The notes under the pieces are model-generated. The model saw nothing but the letters and a program-made list of their open reading frames with translations, was not told the DNA's origin and did not search any database. 64,000 bases of DNA from Belnapia moabensis DSM 16746 (GTDB taxonomy: Bacteria; Pseudomonadota; Alphaproteobacteria; Acetobacterales; Acetobacteraceae): NCBI RefSeq assembly GCF_000745835.1, contig NZ_JQKB01000007.1, positions 70,858 through 134,857 of the forward strand. Direction: 5' to 3'. Positions within the stretch are counted from its first letter, which is position 1. The number at the start of each line of letters is the position of its first letter. Of the stretch, positions 42,550-51,933 are shown piece by piece. A program made the translations under genes and the position numbers.

Positions 42550-43446
42550 TCAGAAAATGAAGTCGCTGGCCTGCAGGGTGTGGTGGCCGGCAAGCTCGAT
42601 CTCAAAGGTGGTGGGCTGTGGGGCGAAGACGAAGGGCACGTGGAACTGCACGACCGTGTGGTCGCCCTCGGTCACGGCGCGGACCTGCAACGCGCTCCCT
42701 CCGGTAAAGTCCCCGCCGCCGAGGAAGACCGGCGCCTGCGTTCCGTCGGTCCAATTGGCATAGGCTTGCAGGTCGATCCTGTCCTGGCCGGGGTGGAAGT
42801 CGAGGATCACGTCGCGCGTCGCGGCGTCGGTTCCGGTATCGGAGGCGAAGACGCCGGGGGCCGAGCGGAAGGCGAAATGGAAGACGTCAGCGCCCCAACC
42901 GCCCGTCATCTCGTCGCGCCCGAGATTGCCGATCAGCGCGTCGCTCCCGCTGCCGCCGAACAGCGTATCACTGCCGCCCTCGCCGTCGATCCGGTCCTGC
43001 CCGGCGCCGCCATAGAGCAGGTCGCCGAAGTCACGCGCCGCGGTGATGGAGCCGCCTGCGCCGCTGGAGGCGAAGACGCCGGCGCCGTCGATGCTGTCAT
43101 CGCCGTCGCCACCATATACGGTGTCGGATTGATAGCCGGCGAAGATGGTGTCGTTCCCGAGCCCAGCGAAGATCAGGTTGTCGCCCGGGCCGGCCAGGGG
43201 GTCGCCGAAGCCGCCTTCGGGCCCGTTGCCGTAGATCAGGTCGTCGCCGCTGTCGGCGAAGATGGTGTCGTTACCGGCGAGCCCATCCACTGTTTCTGCG
43301 TGGAACGAGCCGAAGAGCTGGTCGTCGCCCAGGGTTCCGGTAATGGTTGCGGATTGCGGCCTGGTACTTCCTCCAAGGTGGACAGTCGGCCGGGCGATTA
43401 CTGTATCTTTACTGAAGCCTGTCCTAGGAAGATTTAAGCATTCCAA
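42550..43446 (-). CDS. RTX (hemolysin-type calcium-binding) secreted protein
   Basis: A 298-residue acidic protein composed largely of glycine/aspartate-rich calcium-binding nonapeptides: GNDTIFADSGDDLIYGNGPE, GNDTIFAGYQSDTVYGGDGD, GQDRIDGEGGSDTLFGGSGS. A C-terminal beta domain ends in LQASDFIF, the hydrophobic/acidic tail expected of a type I secretion signal. There is no N-terminal signal peptide. Such proteins fold outside the cell on binding calcium. No enzymatic domain is visible, so it is an RTX-only protein. The only start in frame is a TTG at 43446, since an in-frame stop lies just upstream. A type I secretion system is not encoded in the window. Confidence 0.87.
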   Translation of the reverse strand: MECLNLPRTGFSKDTVIARPTVHLGGSTRPQSATITGTLGDDQLFGSFHAETVDGLAGNDTIFADSGDDLIYGNGPEGGFGDPLAGPGDNLIFAGLGNDTIFAGYQSDTVYGGDGDDSIDGAGVFASSGAGGSITAARDFGDLLYGGAGQDRIDGEGGSDTLFGGSGSDALIGNLGRDEMTGGWGADVFHFAFRSAPGVFASDTGTDAATRDVILDFHPGQDRIDLQAYANWTDGTQAPVFLGGGDFTGGSALQVRAVTEGDHTVVQFHVPFVFAPQPTTFEIELAGHHTLQASDFIF

Positions 43447-43453
43447 TGCATAT

Positions 43454-43518
43454 TTGCCGAATCACAGTCGCCCCATCGATATTTCCGAATTAATCATTTT
43501 GCTGATGCTTGCCGAATC
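43454..43518. promoter_or_regulatory. Duplicated TTGCCGAATC motif in an AT-rich promoter region
   Basis: The 186-bp gap between the divergent RTX and SDR genes is the most AT-rich stretch nearby. The 10-mer TTGCCGAATC occurs twice in it in the same orientation (43454-43463 and 43509-43518), with a related TTCCGAATT between. This may be a pair of regulator sites for either gene. No known regulator consensus was matched. Confidence 0.3.
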
Positions 43519-43632
43519 GATCCGGCTGCGGGCCGCCCTGGAGGACGACTATCGGCCGGGTGCGCGGTTCCCTAAGCTGGCGCGAGAGATGCCGCACAGA
43601 GCATCCCACGTCCAGGAAACGGAATCGCATCG

Positions 43633-44436
43633 ATGAACAGGCTCGACGGCAAGGTTGCGTTGGTTTCGGGCGCGGCGCGCGGTATCGGCGGCGAGGCCGC
43701 CCGGCTGATGGCGAAGGCGGGCGCGGCAGTGATCGTCGCCGACATCCTCGATGAGGCCGGGCGGGCGACCGTCGAGGACATCCGCGCGGAGGGCGGCCAG
43801 GCGGAGTACATCCGCCTCGATGTGACGCGCGAGGAGGATTGGCGGGCCGCCATCGGCCTCGCCACCACGCAGTTCGGCAAGCTCGACATCTTGGTGAACA
43901 ATGCCGGCGTCTTCATCGGAAAGTCGATCGAGGATGTCACACTCGCGGAATGGGACAGGCTCGTCGCCGTCAACATGACCGGCGTCTTCCTCGGCACCCG
44001 GCTCGCCGTGCCGGCGCTGCGGGAGGCGGCGACGTCTTCCGAGCATGGCAGCGCCATCGTCAACCTCGCCTCCATCGCCGGCATCGTCGGCTCGCAGCTC
44101 GACCCACTCTATTCGATGACGAAGGGCGGGGTGACGCTCTTCACCAAGTCGGCTGCGCTGGAATTCGGGCGCAAGGGCTACCGGATCCGGGTGAACTCCA
44201 TCCATCCCGGCGTGATCGAGACGGATATGGGCGAGCAGACCTTCGTCGCCCGCGCTCAGCGGACCGGCAGCAACGACACGGCCCCGGCGCGGAAGACCGC
44301 CATGGATTCGGTGCCGTGGGGCCGCCTGGGCGTGGCCATGGACATCGCCAAGGGCATCGTGTTCCTCGCCTCCGACGATGCCGGCTACATGAACGGTGCC
44401 GGCCTCGTGGTCGATGGCGGCGTGACCGCGGCCTGA
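43633..44436 (+). CDS. SDR-family oxidoreductase (paired with a Baeyer-Villiger monooxygenase)
   Basis: A 267-residue classical short-chain dehydrogenase: NAD(P) loop VSGAARGIGGEAARLM, VADI after beta-2 (acidic residue favouring NAD), LVNNAGVFIG, catalytic serine in IVNLASIAGIVG, YSMTKGGVTLF (YxxxK), and a C-terminal GAGLVVDGGVTA. It resembles 3-alpha/20-beta-hydroxysteroid and cyclohexanol-type dehydrogenases. The next gene, 40 nt downstream, is a Baeyer-Villiger monooxygenase, so the pair could turn a cyclic or branched alcohol to a ketone and then to an ester or lactone. That sequence is inference from adjacency. Confidence 0.9.
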   Translation: MNRLDGKVALVSGAARGIGGEAARLMAKAGAAVIVADILDEAGRATVEDIRAEGGQAEYIRLDVTREEDWRAAIGLATTQFGKLDILVNNAGVFIGKSIEDVTLAEWDRLVAVNMTGVFLGTRLAVPALREAATSSEHGSAIVNLASIAGIVGSQLDPLYSMTKGGVTLFTKSAALEFGRKGYRIRVNSIHPGVIETDMGEQTFVARAQRTGSNDTAPARKTAMDSVPWGRLGVAMDIAKGIVFLASDDAGYMNGAGLVVDGGVTAA

Positions 44437-44476
44437 ACCTTCCGCTCGAACCGAGATTCCAAGGAGCATCGACCCT

Positions 44477-46102
<1,626 letters not shown>

Positions 46103-46105
46103 CCC

Positions 46106-46825
46106 TCAGCCCCTCGCGCGCGTCGGCCGTGGGATGGCGGCGTCGCCCTGGAACTGCAGGGCGCCGCTCAGGAAGGCGGTCATCCGCTCGATCTCGGTCT
46201 TCAACTCGAGCGCGGCCTCCTCGCCCGCGCCGCGGCGCAGGGCGGCGAGGATCGCGCCGTGCCGGTGCGCCGCTTCGGGCGGGCTCCCCATGACGATCCA
46301 GCGGGCGCCCCAGAACAGGGGGCCGCGCCGCAGCCAGAGCGCCTCGATCATGCCGAGGAGCATCGGCGCGCCGGCCCGCCGGTAGAGGCCGAAGAGAAAT
46401 TCACGGTCCTTCTGCAGGCAGAGCTCGGGACGGCCGGCGGCGCGGGCGGCATCCTGCTCGGCGACTACGGCTGCCAGCGCGTCTAGCGTCCCCGCCTCCA
46501 CCCGGCTGGCGGCCAGGCGGATCGCCAGCGGCTCCAGCTCGGCGCGGATGGCGCTGACCTCCTGGAAGGCCGCGCGGGTCAGCCGGGGGACCAGGACGGT
46601 GCCCGAGGGCAGGGCGTCGAGCGCCTGCTCGGTGGCGAGGCGGCGCAGCGCGGTGCGGGCCGGCATCGGACTGGTGCCGAGCGCCTCGGCGATGCGGCGG
46701 ATCGACAGCTTCTCGCCCGGGGCGAAGACCCCTTCCACGAGCGCCTGGCGCAGCCGGCGATAGGCCTGCTCCTCGAGGGGCAGGTTCTCGGCGTCGGTAT
46801 CGGGAATGGAAAGAGTGATTGTCAT
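46106..46825 (-). CDS. GntR-family (FadR/FCD) transcriptional regulator
   Basis: A 239-residue regulator. The N-terminal winged helix shows LEEQAYRRLRQALVEGVFAP, GEKLSIRRIAEALGTSPMPA and RTALRRLATEQAL. The C-terminal FCD effector domain includes IRAELEPLAIRLAASRV and CLQKDREFLFGLYRRAGAP. It is divergent from the aminotransferase/binding-protein operon at 46975, and a perfect 10-bp palindrome of GntR type lies 12 nt from its own start. Autoregulation and control of the divergent operon are therefore likely. The effector is probably a carboxylic or amino acid related to that operon's substrate. Confidence 0.9.
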   Translation of the reverse strand: MTITLSIPDTDAENLPLEEQAYRRLRQALVEGVFAPGEKLSIRRIAEALGTSPMPARTALRRLATEQALDALPSGTVLVPRLTRAAFQEVSAIRAELEPLAIRLAASRVEAGTLDALAAVVAEQDAARAAGRPELCLQKDREFLFGLYRRAGAPMLLGMIEALWLRRGPLFWGARWIVMGSPPEAAHRHGAILAALRRGAGEEAALELKTEIERMTAFLSGALQFQGDAAIPRPTRARG

Positions 46826-46836
46826 GGGCCAGGCTT

Positions 46837-46846
46837 TGTGATCACA
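46837..46846. promoter_or_regulatory. TGTGATCACA palindrome, candidate GntR operator
   Basis: A perfect 10-bp palindrome in an AT-rich pocket (TTTGTGATCACATTTTTAC) between gntR and the divergent operon, beginning 12 nt upstream of the regulator's ATG. FadR/FCD-type regulators bind short palindromes of this size (N-T-G-T-N-N-A-C-N form). It is placed to block the gntR promoter and influence the operon. Confidence 0.55.
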
Positions 46847-46974
46847 TTTTTACGGCGGATGATATGTCGAAATGGGGCTTCGGCCCCGGGGACATCGTCC
46901 ATCCAGCCCATACCGGAGTGCCCGCCCATGCCCAACCGGTCGCCATCCGCCCGCCCTGCCCATGGAGCCATGCC

Positions 46975-48306
46975 ATGAGCGCCGCCCTCGATGCCCGGCG
47001 GAACAGCCTCGACCTGCCGGGGGCGGTCGAGGCGGCGCGCGCCGCCTATGCGGCGAAGCGGCCGCTCAGCGCGGCGCTGCACGAGCAGGCGCTCGAGGTG
47101 CTGGGCGGCGGCAATACCCGCAGCGTCATCGCCTACTCCCCCTTCCCGACATCGATGACGCGGGGCGAGGATTGCCGGCTCTGGGACCTCGACGGCCATG
47201 AGTATCTCGATCTCTGCGGCGAATACACCGCCGGGTTGTTCGGCCATTCCGAGCCGCGCATCCACGCGGTGCTGCATGAGGTGCTGCGGCGGGGGATCAA
47301 TTTCGCCTCGGTCGGGCCGGGTGAGGAGCGGCTGGCGCGGCTGCTCTGCGGGCGCTTCCCCTCGCTGGAGCGGGTGCGTTTCACCAATAGCGGCACAGAG
47401 GCGAACCTGATGGCGCTGACGGCGGCGCGGGCCTTCACCGGGCGGCCGAAGGTCATGGCCTTCCGCGGCGGCTACCATGGCGGCGTGCTGACCTTCCCCT
47501 TCGCCGGCAGCAGCCCGGCGGCGTTGCCGCTGCCCTTCGTGATGGCCGACTACAACGACGCCGAGGGCGCCGCCGCCGCTGCGCGGGAGCATGGGGCGGA
47601 GCTGGCGGCGATCATCGTCGAGCCGATGCTGGGCTCCGGCGGCTGCATCCCGGCGGAGCCCGCCTTCCTCGCCGCGCTGCGGGCGGTGGCGGACGAGACC
47701 GGCGCGCTGCTGATCTTCGACGAGGTGATGACCAGCCGCCACGCGGCGGGCGGGATGCAGGCGCGGCTCGGCATCACGCCCGACATGACGACGCTCGGCA
47801 AGTACATCGCCGGCGGCATGTCCTTCGGCGCCTTCGGCGGGCGGGCCGACATCATGGCGCAGTTCGGCGGCAAGCTGGCCCATGCCGGCACCTTCAACAA
47901 CAACGTGCTGTCGATGAATGCCGGCGTCGTCGCCATGGGCGAGATCTTCACCGACGAGGCGGCGGAGGCGCTGTACCGGCGCGGCGAGGCGCTGCGGGCG
48001 CGGCTGAACGGGCTGGCGGAGGCGGCCGGGGTGCCGCTCACCTTCACCGGCATCGGCTCCATGCTGACGGTGCATTTCCGCCGGCCAATGCCAGGGCGGC
48101 CCTATGCCTCGACCCCGGGCGAGGAGCAGCTGCGCGAGCTGTTCTTCTTCGACATGCTGGAGGCCGGCGTCTACCTGGCGCGGCGCGGCATGGTGGCGCT
48201 GAGCCTGCCGGTGGGTGAGGCGGAGTTGGATCGCTTCGCCGTCGCCGTCGCCGGCTTCATCGAGCATCGCGCGGAGCAGCTTCGCGCCGGCGGGGTGGCC
48301 GGCTGA
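46975..48306 (+). CDS. Class III aminotransferase, glutamate-1-semialdehyde aminomutase-like
   Basis: A 443-residue fold-type I PLP enzyme of the HemL-like class III group. Features are LEVLGGGNTRSV, SGTEANLMALTAARAFTGR (phosphate binding), FRGGYHGGVLTFPF, LLIFDEVMTSRHAAGGMQAR (Asp pairing with the ring nitrogen), TTLGKYIAGGMSFGAFGG (Schiff-base lysine) and AGTFNNNVLSMNA. HemL itself has similar motifs, but this one sits in a GntR-controlled operon with an amino-acid-type binding protein, so a catabolic amino- or beta-amino-acid aminotransferase is more likely than tetrapyrrole synthesis. The ATG at 46975 begins the conserved part; a longer opening overlaps the operator region. Confidence 0.88.
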   Translation: MSAALDARRNSLDLPGAVEAARAAYAAKRPLSAALHEQALEVLGGGNTRSVIAYSPFPTSMTRGEDCRLWDLDGHEYLDLCGEYTAGLFGHSEPRIHAVLHEVLRRGINFASVGPGEERLARLLCGRFPSLERVRFTNSGTEANLMALTAARAFTGRPKVMAFRGGYHGGVLTFPFAGSSPAALPLPFVMADYNDAEGAAAAAREHGAELAAIIVEPMLGSGGCIPAEPAFLAALRAVADETGALLIFDEVMTSRHAAGGMQARLGITPDMTTLGKYIAGGMSFGAFGGRADIMAQFGGKLAHAGTFNNNVLSMNAGVVAMGEIFTDEAAEALYRRGEALRARLNGLAEAAGVPLTFTGIGSMLTVHFRRPMPGRPYASTPGEEQLRELFFFDMLEAGVYLARRGMVALSLPVGEAELDRFAVAVAGFIEHRAEQLRAGGVAG

Positions 48307-49322
48307 TGCGCGCCTCGGTCCTTGCGCTGCTCGCGGCGGGGCTGCTCGGCCTCGCCGCGCCGGCACAGGCCGGTCCGACCCTGGACGCCGTGCGGCAGAA
48401 CGGTGCCGTGCGCTGCGGCGTGCCCTCCGGCGTCGCCGGCATGGCGCGGCCCGACTCGCAGGGCCGCTGGGTCGGGCTGCATGCCGATATCTGCCGGGCG
48501 ATCGCCGCGGCGGCGCTCGGCGATGCGGAGAAGGTGCGCTTCGTCCCGCTCACGGCGCAGAGCCGCTTCACCGCCGTGCAGAGCGGCGAGGTGGATGTGC
48601 TGGTCTACCTCACCGCGCTGACGCTCTCGCGGGATGCGACGCTCGGCCTCAGCATCGTGGCGCCGCCCTATTTCTATACCGGCCAGGGCTTCCTGGTGCG
48701 CCGCAGCCTCAACATCACCCGCGCGGTGGAACTGGATGGCGCGACGGTCTGTGCCACGCAGGGAAGCGTCGTCGAGCGGAACCTGAACGACTTCGCCCAG
48801 CGCTCCAACATCCGGCTGACGACCATCGCCTTCGACACCCAGCCGAATGTCATCGCCGCCTTCTTCGCCGGGCGGTGCGACGCCATCAGCAACGACATGA
48901 TCAGCCTCAGCGCCAACCGCCTCGCGGCGCCCGACCCGAACGCGGTGATGCTGCTGCCGGAGCTGATCGCCAAGGAGCCGCACGGCGCCATGGTGCGCAA
49001 CGGCGATGGCGAGTGGGCGCTGCTGGTGCGCTGGACCATCTCCGCCCTGATCCAGGCGGAGGAATTCGGCCTAACGCGCGAGACCGTCGTTGCAGCCCGC
49101 GCCAGCACCACCGACCCGCAGGTCCGCCGCTTCCTCGGGCTCAACGAGAATGTCGGCGCCGGGCTCGGGCTGCGCGACGACTGGGCCTTTCAGGTCGTCC
49201 GCCAGGTGGGCGACTACGGCTCGCTCTATGAGCGGCATGTTGGCGCGCAGGGGCTCGGGCTGGAGCGGGGGCTGAACCGCCTCTGGAACCAGGGCGGCAT
49301 GATGATGAGCTGGCTCTGGTGA
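48306..49322 (+). CDS. Amino-acid ABC transporter binding protein (family 3, AapJ-like)
   Basis: A 338-residue periplasmic protein with a signal peptide (RASVLALLAAGLLGLAAPAQA) and the family 3 pattern seen in general L-amino-acid receptors: LDAVRQNGAVRCGVPSGVAG, GLHADICRAIAAAALGDAEK, FTAVQSGEVDVLVYLTALTL, TVCATQGSVVERNLNDFA and FAGRCDAISNDMISLSANRL. It overlaps the aminotransferase gene by 1 nt (TGATG), so binding protein and enzyme are co-expressed under the GntR regulator. No aapQMP permease or ATPase genes follow, so it is an orphan or feeds a distant transporter. Confidence 0.9.
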   Translation: MRASVLALLAAGLLGLAAPAQAGPTLDAVRQNGAVRCGVPSGVAGMARPDSQGRWVGLHADICRAIAAAALGDAEKVRFVPLTAQSRFTAVQSGEVDVLVYLTALTLSRDATLGLSIVAPPYFYTGQGFLVRRSLNITRAVELDGATVCATQGSVVERNLNDFAQRSNIRLTTIAFDTQPNVIAAFFAGRCDAISNDMISLSANRLAAPDPNAVMLLPELIAKEPHGAMVRNGDGEWALLVRWTISALIQAEEFGLTRETVVAARASTTDPQVRRFLGLNENVGAGLGLRDDWAFQVVRQVGDYGSLYERHVGAQGLGLERGLNRLWNQGGMMMSWLW

Positions 49323-49400
49323 ATGGCCGCGGCGGGCGGGGCTTGATCGATTGCCCCGACGCCGCTTCCCTGCCGGCCTAACAGCAATGCGGAGGACGTC

Positions 49401-50369
49401 ATGCGCCACAATTGGTGGAACCGGGTAGGCCGCTGCCTCGGCCTGCTTGTCCCGCTGATGACCATGGCGGCCGGCGCCGTGGCCGAGGATACCTACCCCG
49501 CGCGTCCCATCCAGCTCATCGTTCCCTATCCGCCGGGCGGCAATACGGATCTGATGGCGCGCGCGCTCCAGCAATCCTTGTCTGCGGCGCTGCGTCAGAC
49601 TGTCGTGGTGGTGAACCGCGGCGGCGCTTCCGGCACGATCGGCGATGCCGAGCTCGCCCGCGCTCGGCCAGACGGATACACGATCGGCCTGTCGCCGAAC
49701 GCTCCGCTGACGACGCAACCCCATTTGGTGCCGCTCAGCTACTCGCTCGACAGCTTCCGCTTCCTTTGCCTCGTCTATGACAATCCGCAGGTGCTCGTGC
49801 TGGGCCGCAACGCGCCGTTCCGCGACATCGCCGGCATGGTCGCCTTCGGCCGCACGAAGCCGGAAGCTCTGGTCTATGGCTCGCCCGGGCAGGGCAGCAC
49901 CCAGCACATCCTCATCGCGCGCCTGCTGCGCCTTGCGGGGGTCGAGGCGCTCCATGCTCCCTTCACCGGCGCGGGGCCGATGGCGCAGGCGGCGCTCGGC
50001 GGGCAGATCATGGCCTTTGTCGAAAGCCCCTCGATCCCCGCCTCCACCGGCCTGCCGGTCGGCGGAGTCTTCAGCGCGGAGCGGCTCGCGTCCCTGCCGG
50101 AGGTGCCGACCGTGACGGAGGCCGGCTATCCGATCGTCGGCAGCTCCGCCGGCGGCCTCGTCGCCCCGGCCGGGCTGCCGGATACGATCGCCCATGTCCT
50201 CCAGCGCGCCTGCGGCGAGGCAGTGGCGAGCGACAGCTTCCGGACCGCGGCCGGCCGCCTCAACTCTCTGCCCAGCTATGCCGGCGGCGACGAATTCCGC
50301 GCGCGCTTCAAGGCGGAAAGCGACGGCAACCGCCAGGTCCTGCAGGATCTCGGGATGGCGCGCGACTGA
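49401..50369 (+). CDS. Bug/TctC-family periplasmic substrate receptor (5 of 6)
   Basis: A 322-residue receptor with a signal peptide (GRCLGLLVPLMTMAAGAVAE), YPARPIQLIVPYPPGGNTDL, TVVVVNRGGASGTIGDA and, in place of the usual HVPYRG, the variant LHAPFTGAGPMAQAALGGQ. That variant loop contacts the ligand in characterised Bug proteins, so this one may bind something different from the other five. It follows the aminotransferase/AapJ-like pair by 78 nt and may share the GntR-controlled transcript. A perfect 12-bp stem-loop follows its stop codon. Confidence 0.88.
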   Translation: MRHNWWNRVGRCLGLLVPLMTMAAGAVAEDTYPARPIQLIVPYPPGGNTDLMARALQQSLSAALRQTVVVVNRGGASGTIGDAELARARPDGYTIGLSPNAPLTTQPHLVPLSYSLDSFRFLCLVYDNPQVLVLGRNAPFRDIAGMVAFGRTKPEALVYGSPGQGSTQHILIARLLRLAGVEALHAPFTGAGPMAQAALGGQIMAFVESPSIPASTGLPVGGVFSAERLASLPEVPTVTEAGYPIVGSSAGGLVAPAGLPDTIAHVLQRACGEAVASDSFRTAAGRLNSLPSYAGGDEFRARFKAESDGNRQVLQDLGMARD

Positions 50370-50381
50370 CCTCGGCGATTA

Positions 50382-50409
50382 ACGCCCTGAGTGTGTTCAC
50401 TCAGGGCGT
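50382..50409. terminator. Bidirectional stem-loop between convergent binding-protein genes
   Basis: ACGCCCTGAGTG (50382-50393) pairs perfectly with CACTCAGGGCGT (50398-50409) over a TGTT loop. It lies between the stops of the plus-strand Bug gene and the minus-strand family 6 binding protein gene, so it can end transcripts from both sides. Confidence 0.75.
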
Positions 50410-50416
50410 GTGCAGG

Positions 50417-51658
50417 CTAGTTCCGAATCAGCGGGCAACCGCCTTCCGCGAGCGGGCGGAAGGCTTGCTCGGCCGGCACGGTCTCGATCAGCTTGAGAAC
50501 GTCGGCGGGGCCGCGGCTTTCTTCCGGCGTCTTCACCTGGAACAGGTGGACCGGTACGATCATCTGCCCGTCCTCGCGGATCATGCCGCGGCCGAAGGCG
50601 TCGTCGTCGGTCGGCATCTGCTTCATCCGGGCGACGGTCTGCTGGCCCGACCGCTTGGCCTCGGCCACGCCCATCTCCTTCACCGTCTTGAGGTAGTGGA
50701 CGGTCGCCGCATAGGCGCCGGCATGCAGCGAGTTCGGCAGGATGGTCGGCCGCTCGAGGCGCGGCTTGAGCCGGTTGTAGAAGGCGCGGGTCCGGTCGTT
50801 CAGGTCCCAGTAGAAGCTCTCGGTCATGATGAGGCCCTGGGCGAGCGGCAGGCCCATGCCGGCGACATCGGTGATGAAGGCGCCGAGGCCGGCGACCTTG
50901 GTGCCGCGCCGCGTCAGGCCGAATTCCTGCGTCTGCTTCATGCAGTTGATCAGGTCCGCCCCGGAATGCGCGAGCGCGATGACCTTGGCCCGGCTCGACT
51001 GCGCCTGCAGCAGGAAGGAGGCGAAGTCGGTGGTGCCCGGGAAGGGGTGCCGCACGCTGCCGACGACCTTGCCGCCCGCGGCGCGGACGAATTGCGAGGC
51101 ATCCTCCTGCAGGGCATGGCCGAAGGCATAGTCGGCGGTGACGAAGAACCAGCTGTCGCCGCCTGCCTTCGTCAGGGCCGTGGCGGTGGCATGACCCATT
51201 GCCCAGGTGTCGAGCGGGCCATGCATGAGGTTGGGCGAGCACTGCGCGCCGGTGAGGACGGAGGACAGGGCGCCGGTGTTCAGGTGCACCTTGTCCTTCT
51301 CGCGGGCGACGGTGTTGGCCGCCAGCGCCACCGCGGTATTGCCGACCTGGACAAGGGCATCGACCCCGGCCCGGTCGATCCACTCGCGCACGATGGCGCT
51401 GGCGATGTCGGGCCGGTTCTGGTGGTCGGCACGGATGATCTCGACGCGGATGCCCGGGTTCTGCTCGGTGAATTCCGCCACCGCCTGCTGCACGCAGGCT
51501 GTCCCGGTCGGCCCTTCGACGTCGCGATAGGGACCGGACATGTCGGTCAGCGCGCCGAGGCGGATGAGGTTGTCCGCCGGCTGCGCCCTCACGAGCCCGG
51601 GCGCGGACAGGACGGCGAGCGGAGAGGCGCCGAGTAGGGCGCGCCGGCTGATGGTCAT
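50417..51658 (-). CDS. ABC transporter binding protein, branched-chain amino acid type (family 6)
   Basis: A 413-residue Leu/Ile/Val-type periplasmic binding protein with a twin-arginine-like leader (ISRRALLGASPLAVLSAPGL). The fold is evident from IRLGALTDMSGPYRDVEGPT, GIRVEIIRADHQNRPDIASA, GGDSWFFVTADYAFGHALQE, VIALAHSGADLINCMKQTQE and a C-terminal HLFQVKTPEESRGP. Such receptors in this bacterial group bind urea, amides or aromatic acids as often as amino acids. No livHMGF genes adjoin, so it is another orphan receptor. It has its own likely promoter in the 275-bp gap shared with the MetE-like gene. Confidence 0.9.
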   Translation of the reverse strand: MTISRRALLGASPLAVLSAPGLVRAQPADNLIRLGALTDMSGPYRDVEGPTGTACVQQAVAEFTEQNPGIRVEIIRADHQNRPDIASAIVREWIDRAGVDALVQVGNTAVALAANTVAREKDKVHLNTGALSSVLTGAQCSPNLMHGPLDTWAMGHATATALTKAGGDSWFFVTADYAFGHALQEDASQFVRAAGGKVVGSVRHPFPGTTDFASFLLQAQSSRAKVIALAHSGADLINCMKQTQEFGLTRRGTKVAGLGAFITDVAGMGLPLAQGLIMTESFYWDLNDRTRAFYNRLKPRLERPTILPNSLHAGAYAATVHYLKTVKEMGVAEAKRSGQQTVARMKQMPTDDDAFGRGMIREDGQMIVPVHLFQVKTPEESRGPADVLKLIETVPAEQAFRPLAEGGCPLIRN

Positions 51659-51933
51659 GAATCCTCCCGTGGTGGCTTTGGCGCTTCGGGGCCGGGATAG
51701 GCTGGCCGCGTCGCTGTTTCGGCTTCTGGAGTGCTGTACACGACGGAGCCGCCGGGCGTAACCGCCTGGCGGCGCAGCCCGTGCGTCGGGCTGGGCAAAT
51801 CGCGGGCGGGCGATCACGAAGGCATCAGCCAAGGGCCATGTCCATCCCGGATGGCCTCCGCCGGGCCAAGGGCCGTAGGATACCTGCAACGGGCCCGCCC
51901 TGGCTGGCGCGGCACCGCGGGGAAACCGACATC

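Noticed and set aside
44459-44476. Separate promoter for the Baeyer-Villiger gene.
   Set aside because: Only 40 nt separate it from the SDR, and the only feature is a ribosome binding site (AAGGAG), so a shared transcript is simpler.
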